A DNA stretch of 64,000 bases, taken from assembly GCF_000406925.1 (NCBI RefSeq), contig NZ_KE136350.1, forward strand, positions 102,202 through 166,201. The letters are read 5' to 3'. Under the pieces are notes generated by a model, which saw only the letters and a list, made by a program, of their open reading frames with translations, was not told the origin of the DNA and did not search any database. This DNA is from Enterococcus columbae DSM 7374 = ATCC 51263 (GTDB lineage Bacteria; Bacillota; Bacilli; Lactobacillales; Enterococcaceae). The position numbers and the translations under genes were made by a program. This document shows, piece by piece, positions 18,417 through 28,733 of this stretch. Every line of letters starts with the position of its first letter. The stretch's first letter is position 1.

Positions 18417-20840
18417 TTAAATAAATTGTAAGGGTTCATAATCCACCGAAACAAACAGTCCTTGTCTTTGTTCAAGCTGACTATTGTAAACAATCTCTCT
18501 TAGTACTCTAGCTAATTGCGGTTCACGCTTATATTTAATGACTATTTGATAGTAATACCGATTTTTTACGCGCATAATCGCACTAGGGGTAGGGCCTAAA
18601 AAGATACTTTGTGGACTCAGGTTTTGTTTTAGCTGCTGAAATACAGCAAAAGCCTTTTGCGCCGCTTTTTGTTCCTGCTCATGACTAAAGGTTAATTTCA
18701 CCGTAAAATAATAAGGTGGATAATCACTCTGATGACGAATAAACATTTCTTGTTGGTAAAAAGCTTCATAGTCTTGGCTTTGTGCCAACGTAATTGCATG
18801 ATGGGTCGGATTAAAGGTTTGGATAATAACCTTCCCTGGCTTATCCGCTCGACCTGCTCGACCACTTACCTGAGTTAATAGCTGAAAAGTACGCTCACTC
18901 GAACGAAAATCAGGTAAATTTAACGAAGTATCGGCATTTAATACGCCCACTAAAGTAATATCGGGAAAATCTAGTCCCTTGGCAATCATCTGCGTCCCCA
19001 AAAGAATATCCGCTTTTTTCTCACCAAAGGCTTTTAATAAACGTTCATGCGCACCTTTTTTTCGGGTCGTATCAACATCCATGCGAATAATTTTGGCTTC
19101 CGGAAATAATTGCTGTGCTTCTTCTTCGACCTTTTGTGTACCCGTACCATAATAGCGAATCTTATCCTGACCACAAGATGGACAACGACGAGGAATCGGC
19201 TCTTCATGCCCACAATAATGACATCGCATACGTTTAACATCCATGTGTAAGGTTAGTGAAATATCGCAGTTAGGACAAGGCAGTACATACCCACAATCTC
19301 GACACATCACAAACGAAGAATAGCCACGACGATTTAATAATAATACGATTTGCTCATGCTTATTTAACCGTTCATGAATCTTATCCTGTAATACTTGTGA
19401 AAAGGTTTGAGTAGCACTATTATTGGCTTCTTGGCGCATATCAACAATGGAAACTTTAGGCAATTGTGCCAAAGGATTGGCTCGCTTTGTCAGCGTTAGC
19501 AAGCGATAGAGCTTTTTTTGGGCACGAGCTCTTGACTCTAAAGAAGGGGTCGCACTTCCTAAAATTACCGGACATTGATGATACTTTCCTCGCCAAATCG
19601 CAATATCACGCGCATGATAGCGTGGTGTTTCATCTTGCTTATAGCTAGCTTCATGCTCTTCATCAATCACAATGACCCCGATATTTTTTAACGGTGCAAA
19701 CACAGCCGAACGGGCTCCAACCACAACTTGGGCTTCTTCTCGTTCAATTTTACGCCACTCATCATATTTTTCCCCTTGCGATAAACCACTGTGTAAAACC
19801 GCCACACGATCAGAAAAACGGGCCTTAAACCGCTCCACCATTTGCGGTGTTAGCGCAATCTCTGGAACTAGCATCATGGCAGTTTGTCCCTTGGCTAAAA
19901 CCTGCTCAATGACTTGCAGATAGACCTCTGTCTTACCACTACCCGTAATCCCTTCTAGTAAGAATACTTGGCTTTGCTGATTTTGATTGGCTTGCAAAAT
20001 TTCTTGGCAGGCAGCTTGTTGTTGCACATTTAACTGCATCGCTTGTGTTGGTGTAAACTCGTAAGCAGCATAAGGATCACGGTAAATTTCGACCTCTTCA
20101 AAGCTTAGCCAGCCTAGGTCCATACCTTGATTCAAATGAGCCGTACTAATGCCTTGTTCTTTATAAAAACTAACCGGATGAACCTTCTGCTCACTTAATA
20201 ACTGCAGAAGTTGGATTTTACGTAAAGCAGATTTTTTTTGAACTGCTTGGAGTGCCTGATATTCCTCACTAGTTAAACTAGGCTTTACATAGCGAAGCGT
20301 CTTTACCTGATTTTTAGTCTTCACTTGATATTCTAGCCGAACAACTCCTGCTGCCTGCAATTCTTTAAATTGCTTTAATGCTTGTGCTTGTTCAACACTT
20401 TGCCAGTCAATGACCGATCTATCTTTAAAAAATTGAGCCTTAATCGGATGTGTCTCATCTAATAGATGAAATTCCTTGTCATAATTCGCTTTTAATAAAG
20501 CAGGTAGCATCGTCTGTAAACAAGTAATTTTAAACGCATAGGTCACTTCCTGCATGTAATCAGCAATCGCTAATAATTCTTGATTTAAAACAGGCTGTAA
20601 ATCAAGACAGCGAACAATCGATTTCAAACTAACTAAATCTAATGAATCCATTTGTTGGCTCGTACTAGTTTTTAAACCGACTACAAAACCTTGAACATGA
20701 CGATTGCCATTGCCAAAAGGAACTTCTACTCGCATACCGATTGCAATGACTTTACGCAAACTATCAGGGATTAAGTAAGTAAACGGTTGATCCGTTTGCA
20801 TCGTGGGTACATCTACAATCACTTCGGCCAATTCATACAT
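18417..20840 (-). CDS. priA: Primosomal protein N' (replication restart helicase PriA)
   Basis: A superfamily 2 helicase of 807 residues that reloads the replisome at stalled forks. It has the N-terminal DNA-binding domain, Walker A GITGSGKTEVY, the DEEH box, and the zinc-binding insert with paired cysteines (CRDCG, CPNC, CHYCG, CPSCG). QVSGRAGRA is motif VI. The ATG at 20840 is preferred because GGAAGGGAGC lies upstream; a frame open 72 bases further has no ribosome site. A strong hairpin stands between rpoZ and priA. Confidence 0.95.
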   Translation of the reverse strand: MYELAEVIVDVPTMQTDQPFTYLIPDSLRKVIAIGMRVEVPFGNGNRHVQGFVVGLKTSTSQQMDSLDLVSLKSIVRCLDLQPVLNQELLAIADYMQEVTYAFKITCLQTMLPALLKANYDKEFHLLDETHPIKAQFFKDRSVIDWQSVEQAQALKQFKELQAAGVVRLEYQVKTKNQVKTLRYVKPSLTSEEYQALQAVQKKSALRKIQLLQLLSEQKVHPVSFYKEQGISTAHLNQGMDLGWLSFEEVEIYRDPYAAYEFTPTQAMQLNVQQQAACQEILQANQNQQSQVFLLEGITGSGKTEVYLQVIEQVLAKGQTAMMLVPEIALTPQMVERFKARFSDRVAVLHSGLSQGEKYDEWRKIEREEAQVVVGARSAVFAPLKNIGVIVIDEEHEASYKQDETPRYHARDIAIWRGKYHQCPVILGSATPSLESRARAQKKLYRLLTLTKRANPLAQLPKVSIVDMRQEANNSATQTFSQVLQDKIHERLNKHEQIVLLLNRRGYSSFVMCRDCGYVLPCPNCDISLTLHMDVKRMRCHYCGHEEPIPRRCPSCGQDKIRYYGTGTQKVEEEAQQLFPEAKIIRMDVDTTRKKGAHERLLKAFGEKKADILLGTQMIAKGLDFPDITLVGVLNADTSLNLPDFRSSERTFQLLTQVSGRAGRADKPGKVIIQTFNPTHHAITLAQSQDYEAFYQQEMFIRHQSDYPPYYFTVKLTFSHEQEQKAAQKAFAVFQQLKQNLSPQSIFLGPTPSAIMRVKNRYYYQIVIKYKREPQLARVLREIVYNSQLEQRQGLFVSVDYEPLQFI

Positions 20841-20912
20841 AAAACGCTTCGCTCCCTTCCTATTCATTTTACTTGATTTTTCGTATACAGAAAAGCCGGT
20901 TATAAACAACAC

Positions 20913-20961
20913 ATAAAGCGTAAAATAGCAAAAGCTGCTGCCTTTGTATTTTACGCTTTAT
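20913..20961. terminator. 15-bp perfect hairpin between rpoZ and priA
   Basis: ATAAAGCGTAAAATA (20913-20927) pairs perfectly with TATTTTACGCTTTAT (20947-20961); the loop contains agctgct. There is no clean T-run on the minus strand (GTGTTGTTTATAA follows). It may be a weak terminator, an attenuator, or a processing/stability element splitting the transcript between rpoZ and priA. Confidence 0.6.
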
Positions 20962-21001
20962 CCCAATCATCCACTCATTTTGAAAAATTAAAAGTCCTAG
21001 C

Positions 21002-21307
21002 TTAAGCTAAGTGATCTGCGTGAATCTTTTGTTCTAGCTCACGTTGTTCCATTTCTCTTCTAGCTTTACGTTCGTCCTCTTCCATTTTTAAACGAGCGCG
21101 TTTAATTTCTGGATTTGGATCATTAATCACCGTTTGTGCATCAATTTCTTCTAAGGCACGCCCAACATTTTTTACTGAATCAAAACGATCTAAAGTTGGT
21201 TGTGCACCTTCATCTAATTCATGTGCTCGTTTACTAGCTAGAATAACTAAAGAATACTTAGAATTGACTCTATCCAACAATGAATCAATCGATGGTTTTA
21301 ACATCAT
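21002..21307 (-). CDS. rpoZ: DNA-directed RNA polymerase omega subunit
   Basis: A 101-residue protein with the omega core: [10 protein letters not shown], then [17 protein letters not shown], which contacts the beta-prime C-terminus. The tail (from about residue 65) is highly charged and lies outside the conserved core. It lies 6 bases after gmk, the standard gmk-rpoZ order. The start at 21307 has its GGAG site about 12 bases upstream, longer than usual. Confidence 0.93.
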   Translation of the reverse strand: MMLKPSIDSLLDRVNSKYSLVILASKRAHELDEGAQPTLDRFDSVKNVGRALEEIDAQTVINDPNPEIKRARLKMEEDERKARREMEQRELEQKIHADHLA

Positions 21308-21313
21308 GATAAA

Positions 21314-21955
<642 letters not shown>

Positions 21956-22049
21956 TTACCTTCCATTTTGCACTTTTTTTTGAAAAGTTTCAAGAAGTAT
22001 TTAGCATATTTTGTGAAATATCCTTAAACTCTCATTATTCATTCACTTT

Positions 22050-22934
22050 TTACTCAATATTTTGAATTTGCTCTCTGATTTTTTCCAAAGTGGTTTTCAA
22101 TTGGATAACATAATTTTTAATCTCAATTGCGCTAGATTTCGATCCGATGGTATTAACTTCTCGATTCATCTCTTGTAATAAAAAGTCTAATTGTCGACCA
22201 ACCGGCTCCTTAGTTGCTATTAGCTCTTGGTAATGCTGACAATGAATCGCTAGCCGGTCAAGCTCTTCATGAATGTCTCCCCGTTCTAAAAGAATGGCCA
22301 GTTCAGTTAACAAGCGTTCCTGTTGAACCTCGGCGGCTAAATACTCTTGGAGCTTCTTTTCATAGCGTGCTTGATATTCCTTTTCATAAAGCGTATTAAA
22401 CGAAGCTAATTCCTGACAAATTTCAGCGACCATTTGCCCGTTTTGCTGCAAAACCTTAGCAATTGCCTCGCCTTCTTGTAAACGGACCTGATCTAGCTTC
22501 GTCACAGCCGCTAAAACCGCCCTACTCATCAAAGGTGCTAGCTGCTCAGCAGATAAGCTAGCTGGCTGTACCTCAATAAATTCTGGACGTAAAATCAGCT
22601 TTTCAACTAAATGCGTCATTGACAAAGAGGTACGATAATCCCCCCTCATTTTATCATTGAGTAGCTCCATCGCTTGCTTTAATGAAGCCCAGTGAATCTT
22701 CACCTCTTGTGCTTGATTATCCGGCAAATCAAGCTTCAACATCACTTCTACCCTGCCTCGTTGTAACACATTAGCAATTTGTTTTCGAATCATTAATTCA
22801 AATTCATTTAATATGCTAGGCAAACGTAGCTGGACATCTAAAAAGCGATTATTCACGCTCTTCATCTCAACGGTTACACGATAGCCTGCGTCTTCTAAAA
22901 CCGCCTTACCAAAACCTGTCATACTCTTCATCAT
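22050..22934 (-). CDS. YicC/YloC family endoribonuclease
   Basis: A 294-residue member of the YicC family, recently characterised in other bacteria as an endoribonuclease acting on structured RNA. It begins MMKSMTGFGKA, and the C-terminal part has REVNTIGSKSSAIEIKN, the diagnostic YicC signature. The family is usually next to gmk, as here (121-base gap). The start codon may be either of two adjacent ATGs (22934 or 22931), with AAGGTGATGA upstream. Confidence 0.92.
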   Translation of the reverse strand: MMKSMTGFGKAVLEDAGYRVTVEMKSVNNRFLDVQLRLPSILNEFELMIRKQIANVLQRGRVEVMLKLDLPDNQAQEVKIHWASLKQAMELLNDKMRGDYRTSLSMTHLVEKLILRPEFIEVQPASLSAEQLAPLMSRAVLAAVTKLDQVRLQEGEAIAKVLQQNGQMVAEICQELASFNTLYEKEYQARYEKKLQEYLAAEVQQERLLTELAILLERGDIHEELDRLAIHCQHYQELIATKEPVGRQLDFLLQEMNREVNTIGSKSSAIEIKNYVIQLKTTLEKIREQIQNIE

Positions 22935-22947
22935 TCATCACCTTAAC

Positions 22948-23166
22948 CTACATCGATAAGATTGCTTGTTTTAAAGCTGCAAATTCTTCATTGGATAGCG
23001 TAATCCCTTTGCCCATCTTTTCATGCTCAGGGCTCCAATCACGTAAATCAAATTTTGGTGGACGACCATTCCAACTCACCAAATTCAACTCCTTGCGCCA
23101 GCCCTTAGGATTCTCTGATAAAACAGCGATTTCTTCTAAAATTTCAAATGAAAATGCTTCAGCCAT
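22948..23166 (-). CDS. YdbC-type PC4-like single-stranded DNA-binding protein
   Basis: A 72-residue protein with the PC4/p15 layout of lactococcal YdbC: FSFEILEEIAVLSE, then GWRKELNLVSWNGRPPKFDLRDW, then an acidic helix. YdbC homologues bind single-stranded DNA as dimers. The ATG at 23166 follows AAAGGAGG; an earlier in-frame ATG (23196) lies upstream of that site. It precedes yicC by 13 bases, so it heads the yicC-gmk-rpoZ run. The family call rests on recognising the sequence pattern, not on a search. Confidence 0.75.
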   Translation of the reverse strand: MAEAFSFEILEEIAVLSENPKGWRKELNLVSWNGRPPKFDLRDWSPEHEKMGKGITLSNEEFAALKQAILSM

Positions 23167-23441
23167 AAAGATAGCCTCCTTTTCTTTTTGTCTCACTGAT
23201 TAATTACGTCTTTTTTCACTTCATTTCTTTTTTATTATACAACAAGATGATTTACCTGCCAAAAATTCCCTTTGGCCTTTAACAATATTTCAAGTTATGA
23301 AAACAGCTTTGAAAGAAAATGATTTTCTAAGAAAACGGTTCAATATAATCTTTTTGTAATATATTTTTAAAATAAAAGAAATGAGTAATTTTCCTTAGTT
23401 TATTGTAGAATGTAGTCAGACTGGAGAAAGGATGGTAAGTA

Positions 23442-24203
23442 ATGAATTCCGCAATTTTTGTACATATGGATACAACAAGCAATGTCGTTTTAACCCGCGG
23501 GCTACATGCGGATGATTTTCAACGGGTAATCATCCACCGACCAAATAATTTATTACTACTCAATCCTGCTATCTCTGAAGGCGAATTTGAAACACATACC
23601 GGCTTAAAGGTCATTCGTGGACATTATGAAGTAGAGCAATTTTTCCAAATGATTGCTCGTAGAAAAAATAATACCGATATACGCTGGATTGACTTTACTG
23701 ATTTAACCATGGTCAAAGAGCTTACTCCTTTAGAAATATCTGAACTCCTCTATCTTGGCCATATGAAAACACATCTACATTCACCATTCTTTTATAAGCT
23801 ACAAAATGACTTTGTCTATTTTGATATGGGGGATGATTTATTACGCGTTTATTATCGCTATATCGACGAATTTTATCGTATCCTTGCCAAAAAAATTACT
23901 GCAATTATTTATCAAGAAGTCAATGATCAGCGCCCTTTCTTTAGACGTAAACTAATTGAGGTGCCTACCTTGCCGATTGATTTGGTCAAAGAGCTTCGTG
24001 AATTACTCAAAGACGGTCTGGCTTTTAATTTTCCAAAAGCCAAGCTAACGAGCAAGGCTGTGGAAATTCCTCTTTATGCAGTCGAAGAAGCGGGATCACG
24101 TTTAAGCAATCAAAGTCTACGCCAAAAAGAAAAAGTTGGGACACTAACTTACTTAACTAAGCAAGCACAGTGGCAATTGGCCATTGATCCAGAGTGGATA
24201 TAA
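23442..24203 (+). CDS. Hypothetical protein, 253 residues
   Basis: A plus-strand gene among minus-strand neighbours. I do not recognise the family. It is soluble, with no signal peptide and no membrane segment, one charged helical stretch around residues 130-185 (YYRYIDEFYRILAKK) and a conserved-looking MGDDLLRVYYRY. The ATG at 23442 follows AAAGGATGG at normal spacing. It ends in a good terminator shared with convergent thiT, so it is transcribed alone. Codon use matches the surrounding genes, arguing against recent transfer. Confidence 0.8.
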   Translation: MNSAIFVHMDTTSNVVLTRGLHADDFQRVIIHRPNNLLLLNPAISEGEFETHTGLKVIRGHYEVEQFFQMIARRKNNTDIRWIDFTDLTMVKELTPLEISELLYLGHMKTHLHSPFFYKLQNDFVYFDMGDDLLRVYYRYIDEFYRILAKKITAIIYQEVNDQRPFFRRKLIEVPTLPIDLVKELRELLKDGLAFNFPKAKLTSKAVEIPLYAVEEAGSRLSNQSLRQKEKVGTLTYLTKQAQWQLAIDPEWI

Positions 24204-24204
24204 A

Positions 24205-24235
24205 AAACACGGCTATTAAGGCCGTGTTTTTTTTA
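24205..24235. terminator. Bidirectional terminator between convergent genes
   Basis: Perfect 9-bp stem AAACACGGC/GCCGTGTTT with T-runs on both strands. It serves the plus-strand gene at 23442 and the minus-strand thiT. Confidence 0.9.
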
Positions 24236-24248
24236 TTATATTACTTCC

Positions 24249-24833
24249 CTAGCGCGGACTGTATTTCGTATTGACACTACTTACCCGCAATAACTGTGGC
24301 GCTAGATTATAAACGAATACAATGACAATACTTGCGACAATACCACTGGCTAACCCACTTGCACCATTCATCACTAGTGAAAATAGCCATGGTTTCATGC
24401 CCCACAAAGCATACGAACCCCAGAAGACCCAGCCTGCGACAAAATGCCAGAAAAAGCGGGCACCTACACCAACTAAGCTCGCATAGACGATTAATTTTCG
24501 CACTTTAGCCACTTGTTGGCTGGCAATCGCATGTTGAACGCTGGTAGCATAAACACCAGCAAAACCGGCAAAGGTAAACGCGATTGGATATTCAATTAAT
24601 ACTTGAACCGGCGTTAAAAAGTAGACCTGACCTGTAACAAAGTACAACATTCCCCATAAAAAACAAGCAAATAACGCTGGCTTTAATCCTCTACGCAAAG
24701 CAAAAATCGTCATAGGAATTTGCCCTAAAGAAATGGTAAAGCTACTACCGATATTTAACGGTACAAAATGTAACGCCATTGCTAATGCTGCCATCAACGT
24801 GCCTTCCAATAGAATTTCTGTTTTCTTATTCAT
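24249..24833 (-). CDS. thiT: Energy-coupling factor thiamine transporter S component ThiT
   Basis: A membrane protein of 194 residues with about six helices. The family-typical loop GQIPMTIFALRRGLKPA lies between helices 1 and 2 of the thiamine-specific S component, which works with the shared EcfAA'T module encoded elsewhere. A TPP riboswitch directly upstream confirms thiamine. The ATG at 24833 follows AAAGGAGGAG; the preceding TTG is in frame but overlaps normal spacing. Confidence 0.93.
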   Translation of the reverse strand: MNKKTEILLEGTLMAALAMALHFVPLNIGSSFTISLGQIPMTIFALRRGLKPALFACFLWGMLYFVTGQVYFLTPVQVLIEYPIAFTFAGFAGVYATSVQHAIASQQVAKVRKLIVYASLVGVGARFFWHFVAGWVFWGSYALWGMKPWLFSLVMNGASGLASGIVASIVIVFVYNLAPQLLRVSSVNTKYSPR

Positions 24834-24839
24834 CAAAAA

Positions 24840-24990
24840 ACTCCTCCTTTAGAATCTTCACAATTCACAAAGGAGAAGTGGAATAATCGAACACTTCTAC
24901 TCGTCACAATTCCTACGATCGCATAACCGAAACAGGTACGAAGGGTTTAGAGTTACCTCAATCTCAGCCAAATGGCTCCCCTTTGTGAGT
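24840..24990 (-). promoter_or_regulatory. TPP riboswitch controlling thiT
   Basis: On the minus strand the aptamer (24990 down to about 24898) has AGGGGAGCC, then GGCTGAGATTGAGG, then AAACCCTTCG and ACCTGTTTCGG, the conserved thi-box pieces in order. P1 would pair CTCACAA with TTGTGAcgAG. Downstream, CTTCTCCTTTGTG (about 24867-24879) can pair either with CACAAAGGGGAG of the aptamer's 5' side or with the ribosome site AAAGGAGGAG. No T-run follows, so translational control (ribosome-site masking when TPP is bound) is inferred. Confidence 0.93.
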
Positions 24991-25016
24991 AGATTCTATT
25001 TAATTTTTACGACCTA

Positions 25017-25044
25017 AGCATAGCATACTTTAACAAATTTGCAA
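25017..25044 (-). promoter_or_regulatory. Promoter of thiT
   Basis: Minus strand TTGCAA (25039-25044) and TATGCT (25017-25022), 16 bases apart, just upstream of the riboswitch. Confidence 0.55.
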
Positions 25045-25084
25045 GCTTTCAGCTCAAGAAAATTTATTAGCTTACCTTTCATAA

Positions 25085-25114
25085 AAAAAAACAGGAGCCT
25101 TCAAAGACTCCTGC
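25085..25114 (-). terminator. Terminator after prs
   Basis: Stem GCAGGAGtC/GgCTCCTGT on the minus strand with a run of nine T, 13 bases beyond the prs stop. Confidence 0.9.
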
Positions 25115-25126
25115 TTTACATAATTA

Positions 25127-26104
25127 TTATGATAAAGGTTGTTTACTTTCAAATAATGGACTAACTGGTTTGTTCTCATGAATTCGCTTGATTGCTTCTG
25201 CGACCAACTCACCCACACTAATCTCATCAATTTTATCGATTTTACGCTCTTGTGGTAAATTAATGGAATCAGTCACCACTAAACGTTCAATTGCAGAATC
25301 CTGAATTCTTTGTAAAGCTGGACCAGATAAAACTGGATGAGTACATGAAGCATAAACGCTCTTAGCACCAGCTTCTTTTAAAGCATTGGCAGCTAGGGTA
25401 ATGGTCCCTGCTGTATCAATCATATCATCAATTAACACACAAACTTTACCATCTACGTGCCCAATAATATTCATTACTTCTGCTACATTCGCTCTCGGAC
25501 GACGTTTGTCGATAATAGCAATTGGTGATTTTAAAAATTCGGCTAACTTACGTGCACGGGTCACGCCACCATGGTCTGGAGAAACAACGACCACATCATC
25601 GCCTTTAATATTGTTTTCCAAGAAATAATTAGCAATCAATGGTGCTCCCATCAAATGATCCACTGGAATATCAAAGAATCCTTGGATTTGTGCCGCATGT
25701 AAATCTAGCGTAACCATCCGAGTTGCACCGGCAGTTTGTAACATGTTTGCGACTAATTTAGCAGTAATTGGTTCACGTGAACGAGCTTTACGATCTTGAC
25801 GAGCATAACCATAATACGGCATCACCACATTAATTGTTTTGGCACTCGCACGTTTTAAAGCATCAATCATAATTAATAATTCCATTAAGTTATCATTAAC
25901 AGGTGAACTTGTTGATTGCACCACATATACGTGTGCTCCACGGATACTTTCTTCAATGTTTACTTGAATTTCCCCATCACTAAATTGCTTCACAGTACAT
26001 TTTCCTAGCTCTACACCAACAGCTTTGGCAATTTTTTCCGCTAGCGGACGGTTAGAATTTAAAGCAAAAATTTTTAACCTTGGATCAGAATATTGGTTTG
26101 ACAT
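25127..26104 (-). CDS. prs: Ribose-phosphate pyrophosphokinase
   Basis: Makes PRPP from ribose-5-phosphate and ATP; 325 residues. The PRPP-binding loop is [15 protein letters not shown], the ribose-phosphate site [17 protein letters not shown], and the catalytic region [16 protein letters not shown]. The ATG at 26104 follows GTGGAGG and gives the normal N-terminus; a frame open 87 bases upstream crosses a long hairpin. It is downstream of glmU, as in Bacillus, and ends at a strong terminator. Confidence 0.96.
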   Translation of the reverse strand: MSNQYSDPRLKIFALNSNRPLAEKIAKAVGVELGKCTVKQFSDGEIQVNIEESIRGAHVYVVQSTSSPVNDNLMELLIMIDALKRASAKTINVVMPYYGYARQDRKARSREPITAKLVANMLQTAGATRMVTLDLHAAQIQGFFDIPVDHLMGAPLIANYFLENNIKGDDVVVVSPDHGGVTRARKLAEFLKSPIAIIDKRRPRANVAEVMNIIGHVDGKVCVLIDDMIDTAGTITLAANALKEAGAKSVYASCTHPVLSGPALQRIQDSAIERLVVTDSINLPQERKIDKIDEISVGELVAEAIKRIHENKPVSPLFESKQPLS

Positions 26105-26134
26105 GAGAACCTCCACTTTCTTTTTTACAAACAG

Positions 26135-26182
26135 AATGACTACTATTTGTGATATACACTTCCACATAAAATAGTAGTCATT
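26135..26182. other. 14-bp perfect hairpin in the glmU-prs gap
   Basis: AATGACTACTATTT (26135-26148) pairs perfectly with AAATAGTAGTCATT (26169-26182); the loop is 20 bases. On the plus strand TTTTTG follows, but no plus-strand gene ends here. On the minus strand there is no T-run (CTGTTTGTAAAA). It could be an attenuator or processing signal in the prs leader. Confidence 0.6.
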
Positions 26183-26214
26183 TTTGAACAATAAATCAAG
26201 TTTTTTCGGGTTAC

Positions 26215-27588
26215 TTATTCAAAATAAGGGATTTTTTTTGCCAAATCCAGCTTATTCACCTGTCTTGCACGAGCAATTGCTAAGGTATGTTCGGAAATAT
26301 CCTCGGTGATTGTTGAACCCGCAGCTGTTGCACTATTTGGTGCCATCGTAACTGGCGCAACAATATTCGTGCCTGAACCAATAAAGCTGTGATCGCCAAT
26401 AACGGTATGATGTTTGTTTTTACCGTCATAATTCACAAAAACAGTCCCACAACCAACATTGATTTCTTTACCTAAAGTAGCGTCACCAACATAAGTTAAA
26501 TGACCGACCTTTGTTCCTTCACCAATGCTAGCTTTCTTCACTTCTACAAAATTACCGATATGCACTTTTTCACCGATATCTGCTTGCGGACGTAAATGAG
26601 CAAATGGACCAACATCAGCAAATTTACGTACAATACTTTCTTCAACCACCGATTGTTTAATCGTCACATGATCTTCAATCACACTATCCACAATCTCAGA
26701 ATGAGCAGTGATATAGCAATCTTCACCAATTTTTGTCTTTCCTCTTAACACAACACCCGCTTCGATGACAGTATCAGAACCAATCTCTACATCTGCTTCA
26801 ATATAGGTGCTAGCAGCATCCATAAAGCTCACCCCATTTAGCATATGCTTACGGTTAATTCTAGCCTGCATCAATTGATTGGCTTGTGCTAGGGCAACAC
26901 GATCATTAACTCCTAGCGATTCATCAAAATCAGCCATTTGATAAGCTGTTACGGTATGACCCGCTTTTTGTAAAATCTCTAAAACATCAGTTAGATAATA
27001 CTCGCCTTGTGCATTATCTGTTGTAATCTGACCTAGTGCATCAAATAATAAGGCATTATCAAAACAATAGGTCCCCGTATTAATCTCTTTCACGGCAGCC
27101 TCTTGACTAGTTGCATCCTTTTGTTCAACAATCTTCATTACATTGCCTTGCTCATCGCGAATGATTCGACCATAGCCAGTTGGATCGTTTGCTTGGGCAG
27201 TTAAAACAGTAACCGCCGCTTGTTTTTCCTCATGAAAGGCAAACAACTGCTCAAGCGTGGCACTGGTTAATAGTGGAGTATCCCCACTAAGCACCACCGT
27301 TGTTCCTGATTGATTGGCCAACAAATCCTTCGCTTGTAAAACCGCATGACCCGTTCCCAATTGCTCTGCTTGTAGGGCATAATCACTACGGCTACCTAGA
27401 CGTTCTTTGACTAGCTCAGCGCCATGACCAACAATGGTAATAATTTGCGTTGGCTTCATTGCCTCAACTTGTGTTAATACATGGTCAACCATTGCCTTTC
27501 CACAAACCGGATGTAAAACCTTATATAATTTTGATTTCATTCGTGTTCCCTTGCCCGCAGCAAGAATCACTGCATATCGATTGCTCAC
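26215..27588 (-). CDS. glmU: Bifunctional GlmU (UDP-GlcNAc pyrophosphorylase / GlcN-1-P acetyltransferase)
   Basis: Makes UDP-N-acetylglucosamine for wall synthesis; 457 residues. The N-terminal uridylyltransferase begins [19 protein letters not shown]. The C-terminal half is a left-handed beta helix of hexapeptide repeats, with the acetyltransferase site around GNFVEVKK and the [10 protein letters not shown] segment. It follows purR by 19 bases, the usual purR-glmU-prs neighbourhood. Confidence 0.97.
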   Translation of the reverse strand: MSNRYAVILAAGKGTRMKSKLYKVLHPVCGKAMVDHVLTQVEAMKPTQIITIVGHGAELVKERLGSRSDYALQAEQLGTGHAVLQAKDLLANQSGTTVVLSGDTPLLTSATLEQLFAFHEEKQAAVTVLTAQANDPTGYGRIIRDEQGNVMKIVEQKDATSQEAAVKEINTGTYCFDNALLFDALGQITTDNAQGEYYLTDVLEILQKAGHTVTAYQMADFDESLGVNDRVALAQANQLMQARINRKHMLNGVSFMDAASTYIEADVEIGSDTVIEAGVVLRGKTKIGEDCYITAHSEIVDSVIEDHVTIKQSVVEESIVRKFADVGPFAHLRPQADIGEKVHIGNFVEVKKASIGEGTKVGHLTYVGDATLGKEINVGCGTVFVNYDGKNKHHTVIGDHSFIGSGTNIVAPVTMAPNSATAAGSTITEDISEHTLAIARARQVNKLDLAKKIPYFE

Positions 27589-27607
27589 GAAATAGCCTCC
27601 TTATTCT

Positions 27608-28447
27608 TTATTCATTCTCAGGTACTTGATAATCTTTAAAATAATTTCCCGGTACAACTGAAATGGTCTTTGTCTGTGTATTCACATCTTTAACATATAA
27701 CAATGAACTATATTCGTCAATGACACGTTTGCCTTTAAAATTACCTTCAGCAAAAACAGTAATACCAACGAGCTCTGCTTCAAATTCTTCAATCAGGCTC
27801 TTCATCCCATTAACCGTGCCGCCGCCTTTCATAAAATCATCCACCACTAACACTTTTGATCCACGACGTAGGCTACGCTTGGATAATTCCATTTTTTCAA
27901 TTCGTTCTGAAGATCCAGAAACATAATTCACGCTGACTGTCGAGCCTTCTGTAATTTTTGAATCTCGACGAACAATAACAAAAGGTACATTTAAATAATA
28001 AGAAACAGCCTGGGCAATCGGCACACCTTTTGTAGCCACTGTCATCACCGCATCAATTTCTTTATCTAAATATTTAGAAGCGATAATTCGACCAACTTGT
28101 CTAAGTAATTCTGGTTCCCCCAACAAGTCAGATAAATAGACATATCCACCTGGTAATAGACGATCTTGTTCAGATAAACGTTCAGCTAACTGGTTAATAT
28201 ATTGATACGCTTCATCTTGTTCCATTACAGGCACAAACACCACCCCACCAGCAGCTCCCGGTAAGGTCTCTAAAATCCCAATCCCACGCTCTTTAAAAGT
28301 CTTTTTGACAATACCTAAATCCTCACTAATAGACGATTTAGCTGAGTCATAGCGTTTAGCAAATACACTTAATGAAATTAATTCATGTGGATGTGACAAT
28401 AAATAATTGGTCATATCAATTAACCGCTCACTACGACGAATCTTCAT
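27608..28447 (-). CDS. purR: Purine operon repressor PurR (Gram-positive type)
   Basis: A 279-residue regulator with an N-terminal winged helix (KIRRSERLIDMTNYLL) and a phosphoribosyltransferase-like domain whose PRPP loop is VLVVDDFMKGGGTVNGM. PRPP is the effector in Bacillus (relieving repression) and in lactococci the protein acts as an activator. The ATG at 28447 follows GGAGCGG. It lies upstream of glmU and prs, which links PRPP sensing to PRPP synthesis. Confidence 0.95.
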   Translation of the reverse strand: MKIRRSERLIDMTNYLLSHPHELISLSVFAKRYDSAKSSISEDLGIVKKTFKERGIGILETLPGAAGGVVFVPVMEQDEAYQYINQLAERLSEQDRLLPGGYVYLSDLLGEPELLRQVGRIIASKYLDKEIDAVMTVATKGVPIAQAVSYYLNVPFVIVRRDSKITEGSTVSVNYVSGSSERIEKMELSKRSLRRGSKVLVVDDFMKGGGTVNGMKSLIEEFEAELVGITVFAEGNFKGKRVIDEYSSLLYVKDVNTQTKTISVVPGNYFKDYQVPENE

Positions 28448-28479
28448 TCAATTCCGCTCCTTTTTTGCTCATTTCTTTC

Positions 28480-28545
28480 ATTATAATCAAAAAATCCGAA
28501 TTTTTCTAGATGTTTTTCTAATATAACCATTAAATGTTCGTAAAA
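28480..28545 (-). promoter_or_regulatory. purR promoter with a candidate PurBox
   Basis: TATAAT (28480-28485, minus strand) lies 33 bases before the purR start with a weak -35. Upstream, TTTTACGAACATT (28533-28545) resembles the PurBox AWWWCCGAACWWT with the first of the two conserved C bases replaced. Autoregulation is possible. Confidence 0.45.
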
Positions 28546-28624
28546 TTACCCTACCATCTGCCATTTTACCGAGAATCTTTCGTTTATTCATTAAAAATTA
28601 CTGAACATTCTTCATCAAATTCAC

Positions 28625-28667
28625 ACCAAAAAAGCATTCAACCGCTATTAGTAAGAAATTGAATGCT
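28625..28667 (-). terminator. Terminator after the LytTR/DUF3021 pair
   Basis: Perfect 10-bp stem AAGCATTCAA/TTGAATGCTT followed by TTTTGG on the minus strand; about 65 bases past the DUF3021 stop. Confidence 0.8.
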
Positions 28668-28733
28668 TTATAGAGACTACTTTTCTATTTAACACCTTGT
28701 AGAGATATCAACACTAACATACCTATTCATCGA

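Noticed and set aside
25769-25784. Second parS-like sequence (TGGTTCACGTGAACGA)
   Set aside because: It has three mismatches to parS, lies within the prs coding sequence and is explained by the codons there.
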